Shown: positions 30,223-41,561 of the stretch, in pieces
Layout of the letters: each line of letters starts with the position of its first letter
Numbering within the stretch: the stretch's first letter is position 1
From: Syncephalis plumigaleata
Lineage: Eukaryota; Zoopagomycota; Zoopagomycetes; Zoopagales; Piptocephalidaceae
Direction of reading: 5' to 3'
DNA length: 64,000 nucleotides
NCBI GenBank assembly: GCA_025201365.1
Contig: JAIXMF010000002.1
Coordinates: 1,736,001 to 1,800,000, forward strand
Translations under genes and position numbers: made by a program
The notes under the pieces: generated by a model
Database searches by the model: none
What the model was told of the DNA's origin: nothing
The model's input: the letters and a program-made list of their open reading frames with translations, nothing else

Positions 30223-30667
30223 TTATAATTATTTCAAATTACAGCTTAAATCTAATCACGCACGGCTAGCTATTGATACGTGAAGAGTAGCCATTTACTC
30301 ATATGGATGCTTTGCTAAATGTAACACTGTGCCCTCAATTGAATCGAAACTACATGCGCGTATAGCGTACTAGCTATTTATTTTATTATACTACGTATTT
30401 GTAAGCATAATAAACCAATCTAATTTCATGTGTCTGTCTACTGTATCCGGTAGAATCATGTCACGATTGACAACCCCTCCAAGTATAAATAGGTCTAACT
30501 AGAACGCCACACCCGTGATTCTTTCTTTATGGAATAAACATATTGCTACATTCATTACTGCAGCCATTACTAATGTGATAAGTTTATTCTATTATTCCTA
30601 TACCGCTATTACTCGCTTACTATTTTTCTATTACTATTATTACTGCTATTATTGTTGTTAGATACCA
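30223..30667. other. Intergenic with a duplicated 3' segment
   Basis: Contains the second copy of the 42-bp repeat and weaker similarity on both sides of it to the 3' end of the secreted-protein gene. No open frame of note. Confidence 0.5.
30515..30556 (+). repeat. 42-bp direct repeat, copy 2
   Basis: Matches 26,172-26,213 at 41 of 42 positions. Flanking sequence shows faint similarity for some tens of bases each side, so this may be the leftover 3' end of a second copy of the secreted-protein gene. Confidence 0.9.
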
Positions 30668-30838
30668 TTAGCTATTAATGGACTGATAGCCATCATGACG
30701 TTGACGTGCTCTACCCATGATACTCTGTCCACGAGGACGAGTAGTTGCGTCGCTCTGGCTAAAGTAGCGAACGTATAGCCATGCCTCGGCTGCTGCCACC
30801 ACCAGACTAACGAGGATAGCCATAGAACAATTAACCAT
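30668..30838 (-). CDS. Small single-pass membrane or secreted peptide, 56 residues
   Basis: Not recognised. One exon, ATG at 30,838 to TAA at 30,668. The first half, MVNCSMAILVSLVVAAAEAW, is a hydrophobic signal-anchor-like helix; the second half is basic and polar (TRPRGQSIMGRARQRHDGY). A CCAATTAGC promoter-like element lies 29 bp upstream of the ATG. The GTAAGT immediately before the ATG (at about 30,842-30,847) could be a donor of an upstream exon, so the true start may lie further up. Chance is not excluded for a frame this short. Confidence 0.45.
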   Translation of the reverse strand: MVNCSMAILVSLVVAAAEAWLYVRYFSQSDATTRPRGQSIMGRARQRHDGYQSINS

Positions 30839-30966
30839 GATCACTTACACTAGATGACTTTTACAACCAATTAGCACTGTTAGCCATTAGTTTTTGTGTT
30901 TATTAATAAATAGATTTACATAATTGTTAACAATATTATAGCATTGCTATTATTTATTGTTGTTTG

Positions 30967-32577
30967 TTACAGTTCGCCATATTCTAGTAGTGTTTGCACA
31001 TCGCTGTCACGTGAACTACATAGCATACCAAACATTGTATAATTATCCAATTGCCAACTCGTATTTGGTACTTTCAATTCACGTATTGTTTCTTTTGTAT
31101 TGATATCTACAAGCAATCGACGTTTTATACGATTATAACCTCCCGTAATAAAAACATAGATATCTCCAATAATATGTTTGATGGAAACTGTATCCGGTAT
31201 TTGTAATACTTGATCGTCATTGTAGGGTAAGTCTGCCCATAGTTTTGTTGGTCTAGAAGCAGATATTGAATACGTGTATCCAGCCCTTAATAATGGAATA
31301 GGCATATGATGGTTAAATATAGTATAGCAATTACGAGGAGTATGGCATTGACCACTTGATGCTACGCTATGCATTATGTATGGATCATGATAAGAATGAC
31401 CACATAAATAAATGATCATATACGAATCGTATGAGCTTTGAACAAATATTAATGTGGCCTTTATCCCTTCAGGCAAACATAGCCAACCATTTCGTAATTG
31501 TACAACGTGATTATTGCTCGAGAACTGGTGTAATGCCCATTCAATACGATCTGTGTCATCATCTTTGACTATTCTTGCCCTGTATACTATTGCTGTATTG
31601 TTGGTTGTTTTGTAGAAACGAGTGGCATCCCATCTACCATCAGTGCTTCCCAAACACATGACACTATTATCTATATCGAATACCATTATACCGACTAAAT
31701 CCATTAATGGTTAGTACTAGTTGTATTGTATCATTGTACAATTACTGCGCTTACTAATTGGCGTAACTCTATGTGACTCTCGTAATCTATTCACTAATAA
31801 TACCCATTTCCCCTCGATTGCCTCCACACTATATGACGCTGGAATATTGAATGTAGTAAAAACATCACCATATTTGCGAGAGAGTATTTTTACATTATAG
31901 TTGGGATACTTTTTGCTCGACATACGATATGCAGCTATATAATGGCCACCCAGGACATGAATGTGATTAGTGGTCTCATCACTGCCCAGCAAGAAAACGT
32001 TTGGCGATATGGAGAATGTACTGTTATACACGATATTGTCGTTTGTTCTAAGATTTGAATGTGGCAAATATTGTAAAGTATAACTGGACCTGATGCTCTG
32101 CCTATGCGCTTTCGCTGTGTAATAAATATGCGATCATTTTCAGCTCCTACGTAATACATTGTCATCCGTCAGATTCCATATCATACGCGTGGTCTTGCAT
32201 CGTCCATATCGCCAATTATTCTCGGTGCTCACTCGTCGACGATATGTGTTGTACCAGTCCACATTCTCTAGTAGATCGCTCGTTTATCCGATGTACATGG
32301 ATTGTTGACATCCGTGCGTATACACCATAATACGAAATCCATTTCTTAGCATAATAGGCTCCTGATAGGAAATCCCTATGGTATGTTCTTGCCATAATAC
32401 TGTATCATTTCGAATACTGCTTCTTAACGAGTGACAACATGCTGATAAACGCAATAATCGTATGACCAAGTGACTACGGAAGACACGCTGGTCATGAAAT
32501 GGAAGAGTATTCAGACAAACTAGTAGTCTACAAGACGAGTTGGAATTACTCGATATTTCAGTAGTAGTAGTAGACAT
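30967..32577 (-). CDS. F-box-like protein, copy 1 of a paralogous pair
   Basis: Probable substrate-recognition protein of an SCF-type ubiquitin ligase. Start MSTTTTEISSNSNSSCRLLV (32,577) leads into an F-box-like motif, LNTLPFHDQRVFRSHLVIRL then RLSACCHSLRSSIRNDTVLW. About 100 residues later comes DWYNTYRRRVSTENNWRYGR, the WY..YRRR...E.NW..GR motif that often follows an F-box and is shared with the gene at 44,041. The C-terminal two thirds are strand-rich, propeller-like blocks, ending LLEYGEL (TAA at 30,967), against IIDYGAL in the paralogue. The frame is offset at least three times (near 32,285, 32,110 and 31,715), so it may be indel-damaged or a decaying copy. Confidence 0.7.
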
Positions 32578-32869
32578 AGTGGAATGGAATAAGAAAGGCG
32601 ATATGAGGTAGAGAAATACGATGACGTTATTTTAATCAAGAATACACAAATAAATCATACGCAAGTGTGGATAATAATGAAGCATGGTGTTCAAGTCTTT
32701 CTAATTGACGAGATATCCTACTGTCACTTGTCATGCCTTGTTAATATGAGTACAATCTATAACGATATACTAACTCATTATTCTATTAGATGCACACATA
32801 AACAAGTATACTCAACGATAAAGTGAAATAGAAATAATGTGTGATATTTATTCAATTCGTGACAACTTT

Positions 32870-35800
32870 TTAGAATGGAGCGCCATAGCCACCACCAAAT
32901 CCTGGTGAACCCATATTGACATTATTAGGCGGTGCCACTCCTGTAATACCAGAGGTGATCATCAATGGGGCACCAGGTCCAATGCTGCCCTGACCTGGAC
33001 GAAGAGCGGGACCATCCGATGGTTTATCCTTTGTGGTCTCTTTAGCTTGACGTTCTGCATTTTGTTTCTCCAATGTATCAACCTATCATAATAATCATAA
33101 GTTAATATATATATCTATTGATGTTGATATTGATTTGCTTACCTTTGTCATGTATTCACGCATGGTTTGAATCATAAATGGCATGGCGAAATCGGTGAGA
33201 CCATTACGCCAGGCTAGTTCCATCACTACATCCGGTCGCATTTGCTCGTAGCAAACATACAATGCCGCTACAAAACATTCACGATTGCCGGTGTCGACAA
33301 AGTAGCGAATCAAATCCTCGACTACTTCTGTATCCTTGGATTCGGAAGCTGTCTGGATGGCATCCTTAAAGAGACTGTCAAGCTTGGATAGTTCAATGGA
33401 TTGCTTCCAGCGTTTGTTTCTCTATTGTTATAAGCAATAAATGTAAATGAGAATTAGTTAGTATAATTGTAATCATCGATGTTGCGTAATGTTTGAGATA
33501 TTTACCTTGTACAAATGTGCAGCAATACGACGGAACTCGAGTAGCTCGTGTGTTTCAAGTCGTTGCGCCAATTCAATATTGTCAAAGTTATCGAAATGAT
33601 CGATTGAATCGCGTAGCAACTTGTAGTCCTCCTCCTCGATGAGCAACTCGTTATACGCGCTGTTCACCGCCATATTGTTGGTCGATTGAACGGATGTCAA
33701 GTATGGCTTGATAAGTGGAATATTGTCGGATTTCTCCAATAGCTTCACGACGCGTGTATGATCGATACGCGGTGTGAGCACCGGTCAGCAGATCGTTAAT
33801 GAGCATCGGTTGTTCCTCCAGGTAGAAGCGTAGTGCTTTGTAGTAAAGTTCCAGGTTGGACACTTTAACGATAACATCCTTGAAACGAGCGTGATCCCAT
33901 GCATCCACCGAGTGACGCATCATGGTCAAGGCGGCGTTGTCGTATTCGTCGTAGTGAACGTAGAGGAAGACGAGCTCGGACCATAGATGCGTATCCTCGC
34001 AGGCACGAATCACCTTGGGGATGTTGATACGCGAGCTGTACAACTTGAGATGCTCCATAATCTTCTCTTGCTTGTACTTTGCGTACAATATGGCGAGTTC
34101 CGTGAACATACCCATGTGAGCGCGTTCCAAACCGAGACCCGCCTCTAGTAGTTCGATCAACTGTTCGACAAATCCTTGTTGCTCGTAGGTTTGAATGAGC
34201 TCGTGCAGTTCATCGGCATGCACCACTAGATGAAGACCGCAAATCTGGGCCAAGCGGAATTCGCGCTTCTCGATACATGCCGCGTTAACCTCGCGCCACA
34301 CCTTGGTGCCATTGGCCTTGCGTGCCGCGTCACAGCCGCTTGATACTCGCCCAAGAACACCAAAGTGGAGGCAAGACGTGACCAGTTGGAAATGCTGCTA
34401 AATAGTAGTTTGGCAGGTTCATACATGCCATTCTCGAAGCAGCGTTCACCAATCTCTTGCACCTAGATGATGACGATGCAAAAAAAGCAATTAGCTAGTG
34501 TACGATACAGCGCATAATAATAATAATAATAATAATAGTATCATGCTTACCTTGGCAAGGTTGTGGCCAGCAAGGAATTCCTCCATATCAGCTAGACGAT
34601 TAGTGCGTGCGTAGGCGAATAGCAACTCGCCATCAATGGCCGCTTCTCGTAGTTTCTTGCGCGCCATTAGCAGGTAACGAATGAGTTCCTCGGATATTTG
34701 AGCACGATCGGCAGCTTGAATCACTTGTTGATAGTTGCTCGGATCATCTGCTCGTACGTACGAATCAATGGCCTCGACCACCTTATTGGCGTTAAGTTGA
34801 GCCTGACCCAGCTTACTCCATACTTCAGCCTCGTCGCAACGTTCCGCGTACTCGAGCGCACGATCGAGATCCTCGAGGTTATCGAGCAATACGCTAATGG
34901 CACTCGCGTGCTGATTATGCTTGCGATAAATGACAAATGCCTCCTCGTAGAGACCGGAACCCACGGCCAGTCCAGCAACATCCGGAGCATCGTAGTTGTC
35001 CAATCGTGTAATGTAGTCCATGACACGGGATTTATCCGACTTGATCGCCGTGAGAATCAGCAAGTTTTGCAGACTACGATTATCGCTAAAGGCGGAATTC
35101 TCCATAATAATCTTGTCTAGCAACTCGATCAGTTCATGCGGTAAGTTGGCTGCCATGAATGCTTTAACCGCGTTCGATACATCCTCCGGATCTTGCGAGT
35201 CAGGTAGTGCCGACGAGACAACCTGATCGATAACAGCACGTCGGAATGGATTCGACGTGTCCAACACTTGAGTCCATAACTCGGGTTCACGTCGTTTCAC
35301 CAGGTACTTTGCTTGATGCTTGAACATCGAGTTTTCATTGGTGACATTGATCAATTCCGAGTCGCATTGACCGCGTTCATAGGCGACATAGGCCAGGTAA
35401 GGATCGCGTTTCTCGCAGTATTTACCAACTACGCGTGAGTCGTAGAACTATGATCGTATCACATATATAGGTTAATGTGATTGATTAATCAATCAAAACA
35501 ACAATAGCGCAACTTACCTGATTCTCTTTCAAGAAATGTTCCGGATGATTGTTGCTATCAATGTAAATCTTGGCCAATGCATTGTAGACGCTTGATTCTT
35601 GCGTGCCCTCACGAATACGCACTTCGAGATAGGGTAGGATCAGCTTAAGTCGATTACGTTGCTCCACCTCATGGGTGAGCTCGTCAACGGGAATCGGCAC
35701 TTGGATCGACATTAATAGACTGCGAATCATGTTCTCGTCGCAGTCCACGTCCAATAGAGCGCCAATGACGGATGGGGCACGACTCGGATTAACCTTTTGC

Positions 35801-38740
35801 ACGTATACCTCGATGAATCGGAACATGTTCTTCTTGTACAGGAACATGACCAGATCACGCACGTAATTGTAACGATCGCATACGATAATCAATGGCAATT
35901 GATCCTCCAAATTCGCTTCCTAATAATGACATCGTAATGCATGGGACATTGTATCGGTAAGTGCTGTAGTTTCAGTTTGACGACTACTTACCATCAAGTA
36001 ATTCTTGATTCGTTCGGCGTCGTAGGCGTTGCTTTCACGACAGATACGCTCAACTTCACGAAGTTGATTTGTCTTGACGGCAGCTTGAATATACTTGAAA
36101 TGTACCTCGGAATCCTGTGTGAAATTAACCACCGAACCGAGGTAGTAGTAGAGACCTTCCTCCGTTTGGAATTCCTCGAATAAGTGAATCAAATTGCTTG
36201 GACCTAGTTGCTCCGAGTATTTAGTGGCCACTTGCACGCAGACATTTAGATTCTGACGAAGATTCGCCTTGAGCAATTCCCGTAGACATTCCATCGAGTG
36301 TTCCACCGATAAACGACTAAAGAAATTGACCAGCCACTATGATAGATAGTGTGATTTGTTAGTATAATGCTTGTTACTATTACTATTCCATCAATAAATA
36401 CCTCTGGGTTAAGTGAGCCTGTATTGACGATTGTTCGTTTGATGTCGAATAAATCCGTGTAATGCTCGAGTGCACGCTGGTAGAGTCCCGCCTTCTCGCA
36501 TAACTGAGCAATGACCGCTCGATCGTAATGCGTAAACATTTCATTGCCAAGAATGGCATCGGCTACTTGAGGTGCGTGTAACAAGTTGATTTCCAATAAT
36601 CGTGTTTGCAATGGTCCTTGCTCTGGTCGATTATTCTTCAGGGCATCCAGTAGGAATGAGGTTGCCTGTTGAATAAGGTTTTGTTGCATGAAGACATCAA
36701 CAATCTACAATGATCGTGATAAACGTTAGGAATACAAGAAAAAAGGCAACAATCGTGCATCACTTACACGATCAAGATCCAAGTGTTGACCCATTTCGTC
36801 ATTAATAAGCTTAGTGGCAAATTCGACACCTTTCTCCGGATCAGCTCGCATGACATGTTGCAATAGAAGAACGAAGTCAGGTTGGAAGCCAACCTTCTTG
36901 GAGTACAATATAATCTTATCGTATTGTCCGGTTTCGGCAAAACATGCCACAACCTAATTACAATCACGGTTATTAGTATTAGTATTTATAGTTGCCAGAA
37001 ATAAATAGAGAGAGGGAAAGAGAAAACAAGCCACTCACCTTCATAGGAACATTAGCCCTTAGATACACTGATAATGCCAGCATTGTATCATGAGACTTGA
37101 CGATGTCACCCAATTCTTCACTACATTCAAGCTGGTATCATATCAATTGACAATCAGTATTCATCCATTAACAATAACTACTAATGCTACCGCTTTATCT
37201 CGCTGCCTCACTTACCTTATCTTCTTTGAGCCATTTCTCGAGTAATTGCTTACGATTCTGCTGGAGTACCGGTCGAGCCAACTCCAACGATTCATGACGA
37301 TTCAACGTGCCCTTCTCAAGTAGAATACCGAAATATTGTAGAATAGGCGATAGTTGACCGGGTGTAGCGGGCAGCTGCTTGAAACGTTCAATAGTATCCT
37401 GCGTACGAAGTATACCACGTGGTGAAGTGGCCGCCATACGTGCTGCCTCGCTAAAGTTACTCTGACTGAACAGTTGTTGGAATCGCGTAACGTACAAATC
37501 ATCGGCACCGGGTAGTCCGTTACGTGATGCGAAACGAAGGGCGAGATCGGTGTTTTGCAGCGTCTGTATGATGTACGGCACGATGTTCTCTTCATCCACG
37601 CTTACCGACAACACTTGTCCCTTACGGTTAACGCCGATTAGACCGCTGGTCGCCTCGAGTTCCGCCGTGATGAATACCGTGTCACCGCTAATGCGATTCA
37701 TATAAATGCAGGTGCCAGTCTCGAGATCGTACAAGTGGACGAAGCCATACTTGGTCACCAGGTAGATCACGCCGTATTTATGACTAATTTGCATAGCCAC
37801 CGGGAAATCATTGACGGCCTCCGGTGGAAGTAGACGTCAACCGCTCGTTTCTGGAAGGCAGGCGCACCTTCCGCGTGATCCACCTCGACAACGTGCAGTT
37901 TAGCAGCGGTGGCTGTACGCACGGCAAATGCAAATAGCTTTGACGGCACAGAGGATCCCTCGAGGGTTAGATCGCTAAATGCCGCGACGTGTCCCTCGAT
38001 CGGTTGACTAACACCGCGTTCCTTGCTGTACAGTTGCATTTGACCGACGACACGATTTTGCTGCGCGGATATACCGATGAGTACCATCCATTTCTCATCA
38101 GAATTACAACGATAGTTGATGATCTGACTACCTGCAAGATTCTGATGCCGATCGAATTGCTTCTTAGGCAAGGAGTCGCCGTCCATCGACCAATGGTAGA
38201 CGGCATGTTCGGTAACGAGACCGATGGTTTTGTTGTTGATCCATTTCCAGAATGTAACATCCTCTGGCATCATATGAGCCTTTACCTTGGATTTCATTTC
38301 TAGATTAAAGATTTGCAACTGACGACCGGCTATTATTGTTGTTATAATAGTTATAGTTATTAGTAAATGCAATCTATCTATCTATCTAGTATTGTAATCC
38401 ATATTCACTTACCTTTAAGTGCAATAACCTTTGTGGCTGGATTCATGATAGCCGAATCAGCCGTAATTGGACGACGCATTAAGCTGCCTGCATCGCCCAT
38501 ATCACGATGGCAATACGATTCTGATCGCCATCTGTTTCACGAATACAGATGAACTTGTCTGATTCCATAGTTAACGTGGCAAAGCCAATATTGTTCGGGC
38601 TAATGCCCAGTGCCGTGAGCTATATATATATACACGGTGAGATAAACCGAGTTAGCAGTGGAAGCCGGTAGATGTGCAATAACAACAGTCATAGTTACCT
38701 GAACATGCTCTTGGAAACGAATAGGTAATTTATCTCCCAT
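32870..38740 (-). CDS. CHC1: Clathrin heavy chain
   Basis: Triskelion leg of clathrin coats in endocytosis and trans-Golgi traffic. Start [14 protein letters not shown] (38,740). Seen: the seven-blade N-terminal propeller ([39 protein letters not shown]), linker ([19 protein letters not shown]), then the CHCR repeats through [11 protein letters not shown] near 33,680 and the trimerisation region [17 protein letters not shown] near 33,150. The tail is Gly/Pro-rich, ending [10 protein letters not shown]. About 11 exons with short GTAAGT introns. One-base offsets near 38,502, 37,827 and 34,329 (each a missing base) and 33,783 (an extra base) interrupt the frame with conserved sequence continuing on both sides. 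Length about 1,680 residues, as expected. Confidence 0.95.
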
Positions 38741-39384
38741 CGTAAACAATTACGAGTTGCGTGTCAAGCAACTGGCACGACCTATAGTTGATAAGTCCAC
38801 ACACACACACGCGTGTACACGCTTTCTTATAAGGAATAAACAGATGCGAGTGAGAAAGAAAGAAAGAGACAAGAGACAAGAGACAAGAGGAAACGGGATA
38901 GAACCAAGAAACGAGTATACGATGAGTTATATACTTTTCTTTAGTAGTGCTGGCTAGTATAGATAGTAGAATAAGAGATGACGTATCACACGCTCTACAC
39001 ACACGCACACAGGAAAGGTAATATTGAGAATGTGGTAGAAGGAAGAAAGAACTAGAGGAGAGCCAAACGTGAAAGTTAAACGATAGGCGGAAGTGAAGTT
39101 ATTATACATTGTGTATGATTGGTTTGTTCGTTGATAAGCAATGAGTGTAATTGTTGTTGATGGATAGGTTCGCCAACAAATGATTTTGGCAGTTTTTTGC
39201 CACGTCACCTTCACACACATACACGCATACACATATCTATGTATGCATGCACACACGCATTACCTGCATGTCATTGTAGAGTAGGATAATTAAAGATCGC
39301 ATTAATGGTTGACCATTTACAACTAGCAAGACACAAATAAAATAAAGAGATGCATAGTAGTAGCCATATATTGTTCATTTCATG
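38741..39384. other. Intergenic, clathrin upstream region
   Basis: CA-rich (38,798-38,820) and GA-rich (38,850-38,900) simple sequence and a second CA-rich patch near 39,215-39,260. It is upstream of clathrin and downstream of the FSP1-like gene. No gene seen. Confidence 0.5.
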
Positions 39385-40358
39385 TTATGATGTTTGGATT
39401 TTAGTGGGTAATTTGGCATTAAAGAACCGATAAATCTGTCCAAGCATGAGTTTTTTGCTCTTGTGACGACAAGCAAACCATGAAGGCAAGATGCCAATGT
39501 ATGGCCATTGTCCCGTGCCATCCTCTGGACCGAGACTAAACACGAATTTAGGTATAGGTTTGTAGCGAGCAAGTTTCGCCGTCTCGTCTACGCGTTTATA
39601 CTCTTCCTCGCTGATCTCCGTTGAATAATAAGGTCGCGACGAGTAGATGTTGTTGTCATCAGCAACAAGTAAGCTGTGATGCTGCTGTTGATACTTTGCT
39701 CGTTGCAATCGTTGTTGATATGACTGACGATGTCGTATGATACGACAGATATTTCGAGCACAAAAGCGTGCCTGATCAAACGCGGCAGTGGCTAGCTTGA
39801 TGGGTGACGCGTCAGCACAATCACCTATGGCGAATATGTGCGGATAGGGTACGAGTTGCAAGGTGGGAAGTACGTGTATTTCACCCGTACGACTGATCAC
39901 CTCCTCTAGTGTATTCGATGCTAATTTCTGAACTAGACGTGTATTATAGCGTACATTCCTGTACATACGAACAACAAGTCAGTCTCGATGAAATCACCAT
40001 GATTTGTCGTGTAGTGTCGTGTTCCCTCGATCCAGCCACGCATACGCTGATTCTCCGTGAGTAGGACGCGTTCATTTAGACGAAGTTGCACGCCCATCTT
40101 TCTTAGTGTTTTCTCAACGCGTAGTTGCAACTTTTGTCGCACTGCCTCGCCTTGAATCAATCGACGAGCATAGTGTACGAGTGTGACCTCCTTGTCTGGA
40201 TGATAGTATTTGATTTCCGTGGCCAATTCCACACCGGATGGACCACCACCTACAATGAGGATTCTATTCGAGTGTTGAATGGCGGTACGTACTCGCGATT
40301 GTTCCTGCATCGCTTCCTCCACTGATTCCGTGGAGAATTTCATTGATGAGATAGCCAT
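39385..40358 (-). CDS. FSP1/AIF-like NAD(P)H oxidoreductase, N-terminal FAD half not found
   Basis: A pyridine-nucleotide-disulfide oxidoreductase of the FSP1/AIFM2/Ndi1-like group. Seen: the internal NAD(P)H Rossmann motif NRILIVGGGPSGVELATEI followed by YHPDKEVTLVHYARRLI, a dimer-like VRYNTRLVQKLAS segment, and the FAD-contacting HIFAIGDCADASPIKLATAA near 39,820. The C-terminal PTKIQTS ends at 39,385. The first Rossmann fold (the GxGxxG that binds FAD) should precede this by about 130 residues, yet the 500 bp upstream show no such motif. The reading may extend a little upstream through GINVHIYQHV to a TAG acceptor near 40,390. One missing base near 39,957 splits the frame. It is either a 5'-truncated gene or has a distant or unrecognised first part. 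Confidence 0.75.
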
Positions 40359-40957
40359 GACATGTTGATATATGTGTACATTGATTCCCTACAAATGACC
40401 TATTACTATTCGTTTACTGATGAGTGCGCTGTTAAACATACATGATAGAGAATACGAAATGGTAGAACCTATCAGCCAGACAATAGCATTTGCTCATCCA
40501 TAGTGAATGTTCGTTGCATGTGCATCCATAGGTTCTGTTTACAGCATGTGTTAAATTGGCCTATGGTATGATTTACACTCTGTTACTGCTTGATAAAAAG
40601 GATGAATGAGATGATGCTGTGACGCCGCATGGTCATTAGCGCATATACATCAAATAGCATTGGTTTATTAATGCATAAACCAGTTAAATAATGATGTAAC
40701 CATTAATTAGTGCATCATATCAGGCTTGGTCTCTATCCTGCTAATTGGACCTAACTCACCATGATGTATACTTGACATGTGCAAGAAGTACCGCCACATG
40801 ATTAACCATCGTCATCATCTAATTTAAATAGTCTGCTGTAATCCGCTATTTGTCACTATTGTCATCATCATCACCGTTACTATACTACATCTGTTTTATA
40901 CTATCTACATACTAATCCTAGTTATCTATTCTATTCTATAATCTACACACATCAACC
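40359..40957. promoter_or_regulatory. Intergenic region upstream of the small secreted gene, with a GCTAATTGG element
   Basis: No coding sequence found. GCTAATTGG at 40,740-40,748 (an inverted CCAAT box) sits about 210 bp upstream of the ATG at 40,958. A TTTAAATAG box near 40,824 could be the core promoter. Confidence 0.4.
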
Positions 40958-41404
40958 ATGAAGTACTCAATTATCGCTGTGTGTGCTGTCGTCATTGCTG
41001 CCATGGCCAATATCAATACCGTGGATGCCGCACCATCAATAAGAAGACGTGGTGTCGACTCGCAAGCATTGCATCGTAGACAACTAGCTTCAGTTACGAG
41101 AGCATTGCATCGTAGAAGCGGACTAGAGTCACTTACGGACCCGTGGTAGAGGGCGTCGCCAACCCTTTGACCACGGAGTGGGTAGAGGAGTTCAGCAAGG
41201 TGCCGCTCAGCAAGATGGAGCTGGTGATGCCGTCGCTACCCTTATGCACACCCTTGGAGGCATAGCAGCTAATGCTGAGCAGGGAGTCGGAGTGGCTACT
41301 GCAAATGCAGCACCAGCAGTTCAGGGCACAGTCAGTGCGATACAACATAATAAGGACTTGTAGGAGATGCCGTTCGTGCCCTTACTGGTGGCGGATCCCA
41401 ATAA
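40958..41404 (+). CDS. Small secreted protein with dibasic processing sites
   Basis: Not recognised. The start MKYSIIAVCAVVIAAMANIN is a clear signal peptide, with likely cleavage after TVDA. The mature N-terminus has repeated basic sites (SIRRRG, QALHRRQ, RALHRRS) that look like Kex2/furin cuts; ALHRR occurs twice, 12 residues apart. The frame then moves by one base near 41,120-41,145 into a Gly/Ala/Gln-rich part (GVQQGAAQQDGAGDAVATL, NAAPAVQGTVSAIQHNK), and moves back near 41,355 to end GDAVRALTGGGSQ with TAA at 41,404. If no indels exist, the protein is only 63 residues and stops at 41,151. The shared GDAV words in the later parts support the longer reading. Confidence 0.6.
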
Positions 41405-41561
41405 TCACCATAACACAGATATTTCATGAAGCTCATGAAATTCTATTTGCCATAATAATAATAAACCCTAATTTTGATTAATCTACTACATTAACTATTT
41501 TGTAATTGATACGAGATAATAAGCTAAAAAGTAGCAGATAGAATTTATTATTATTATTATA

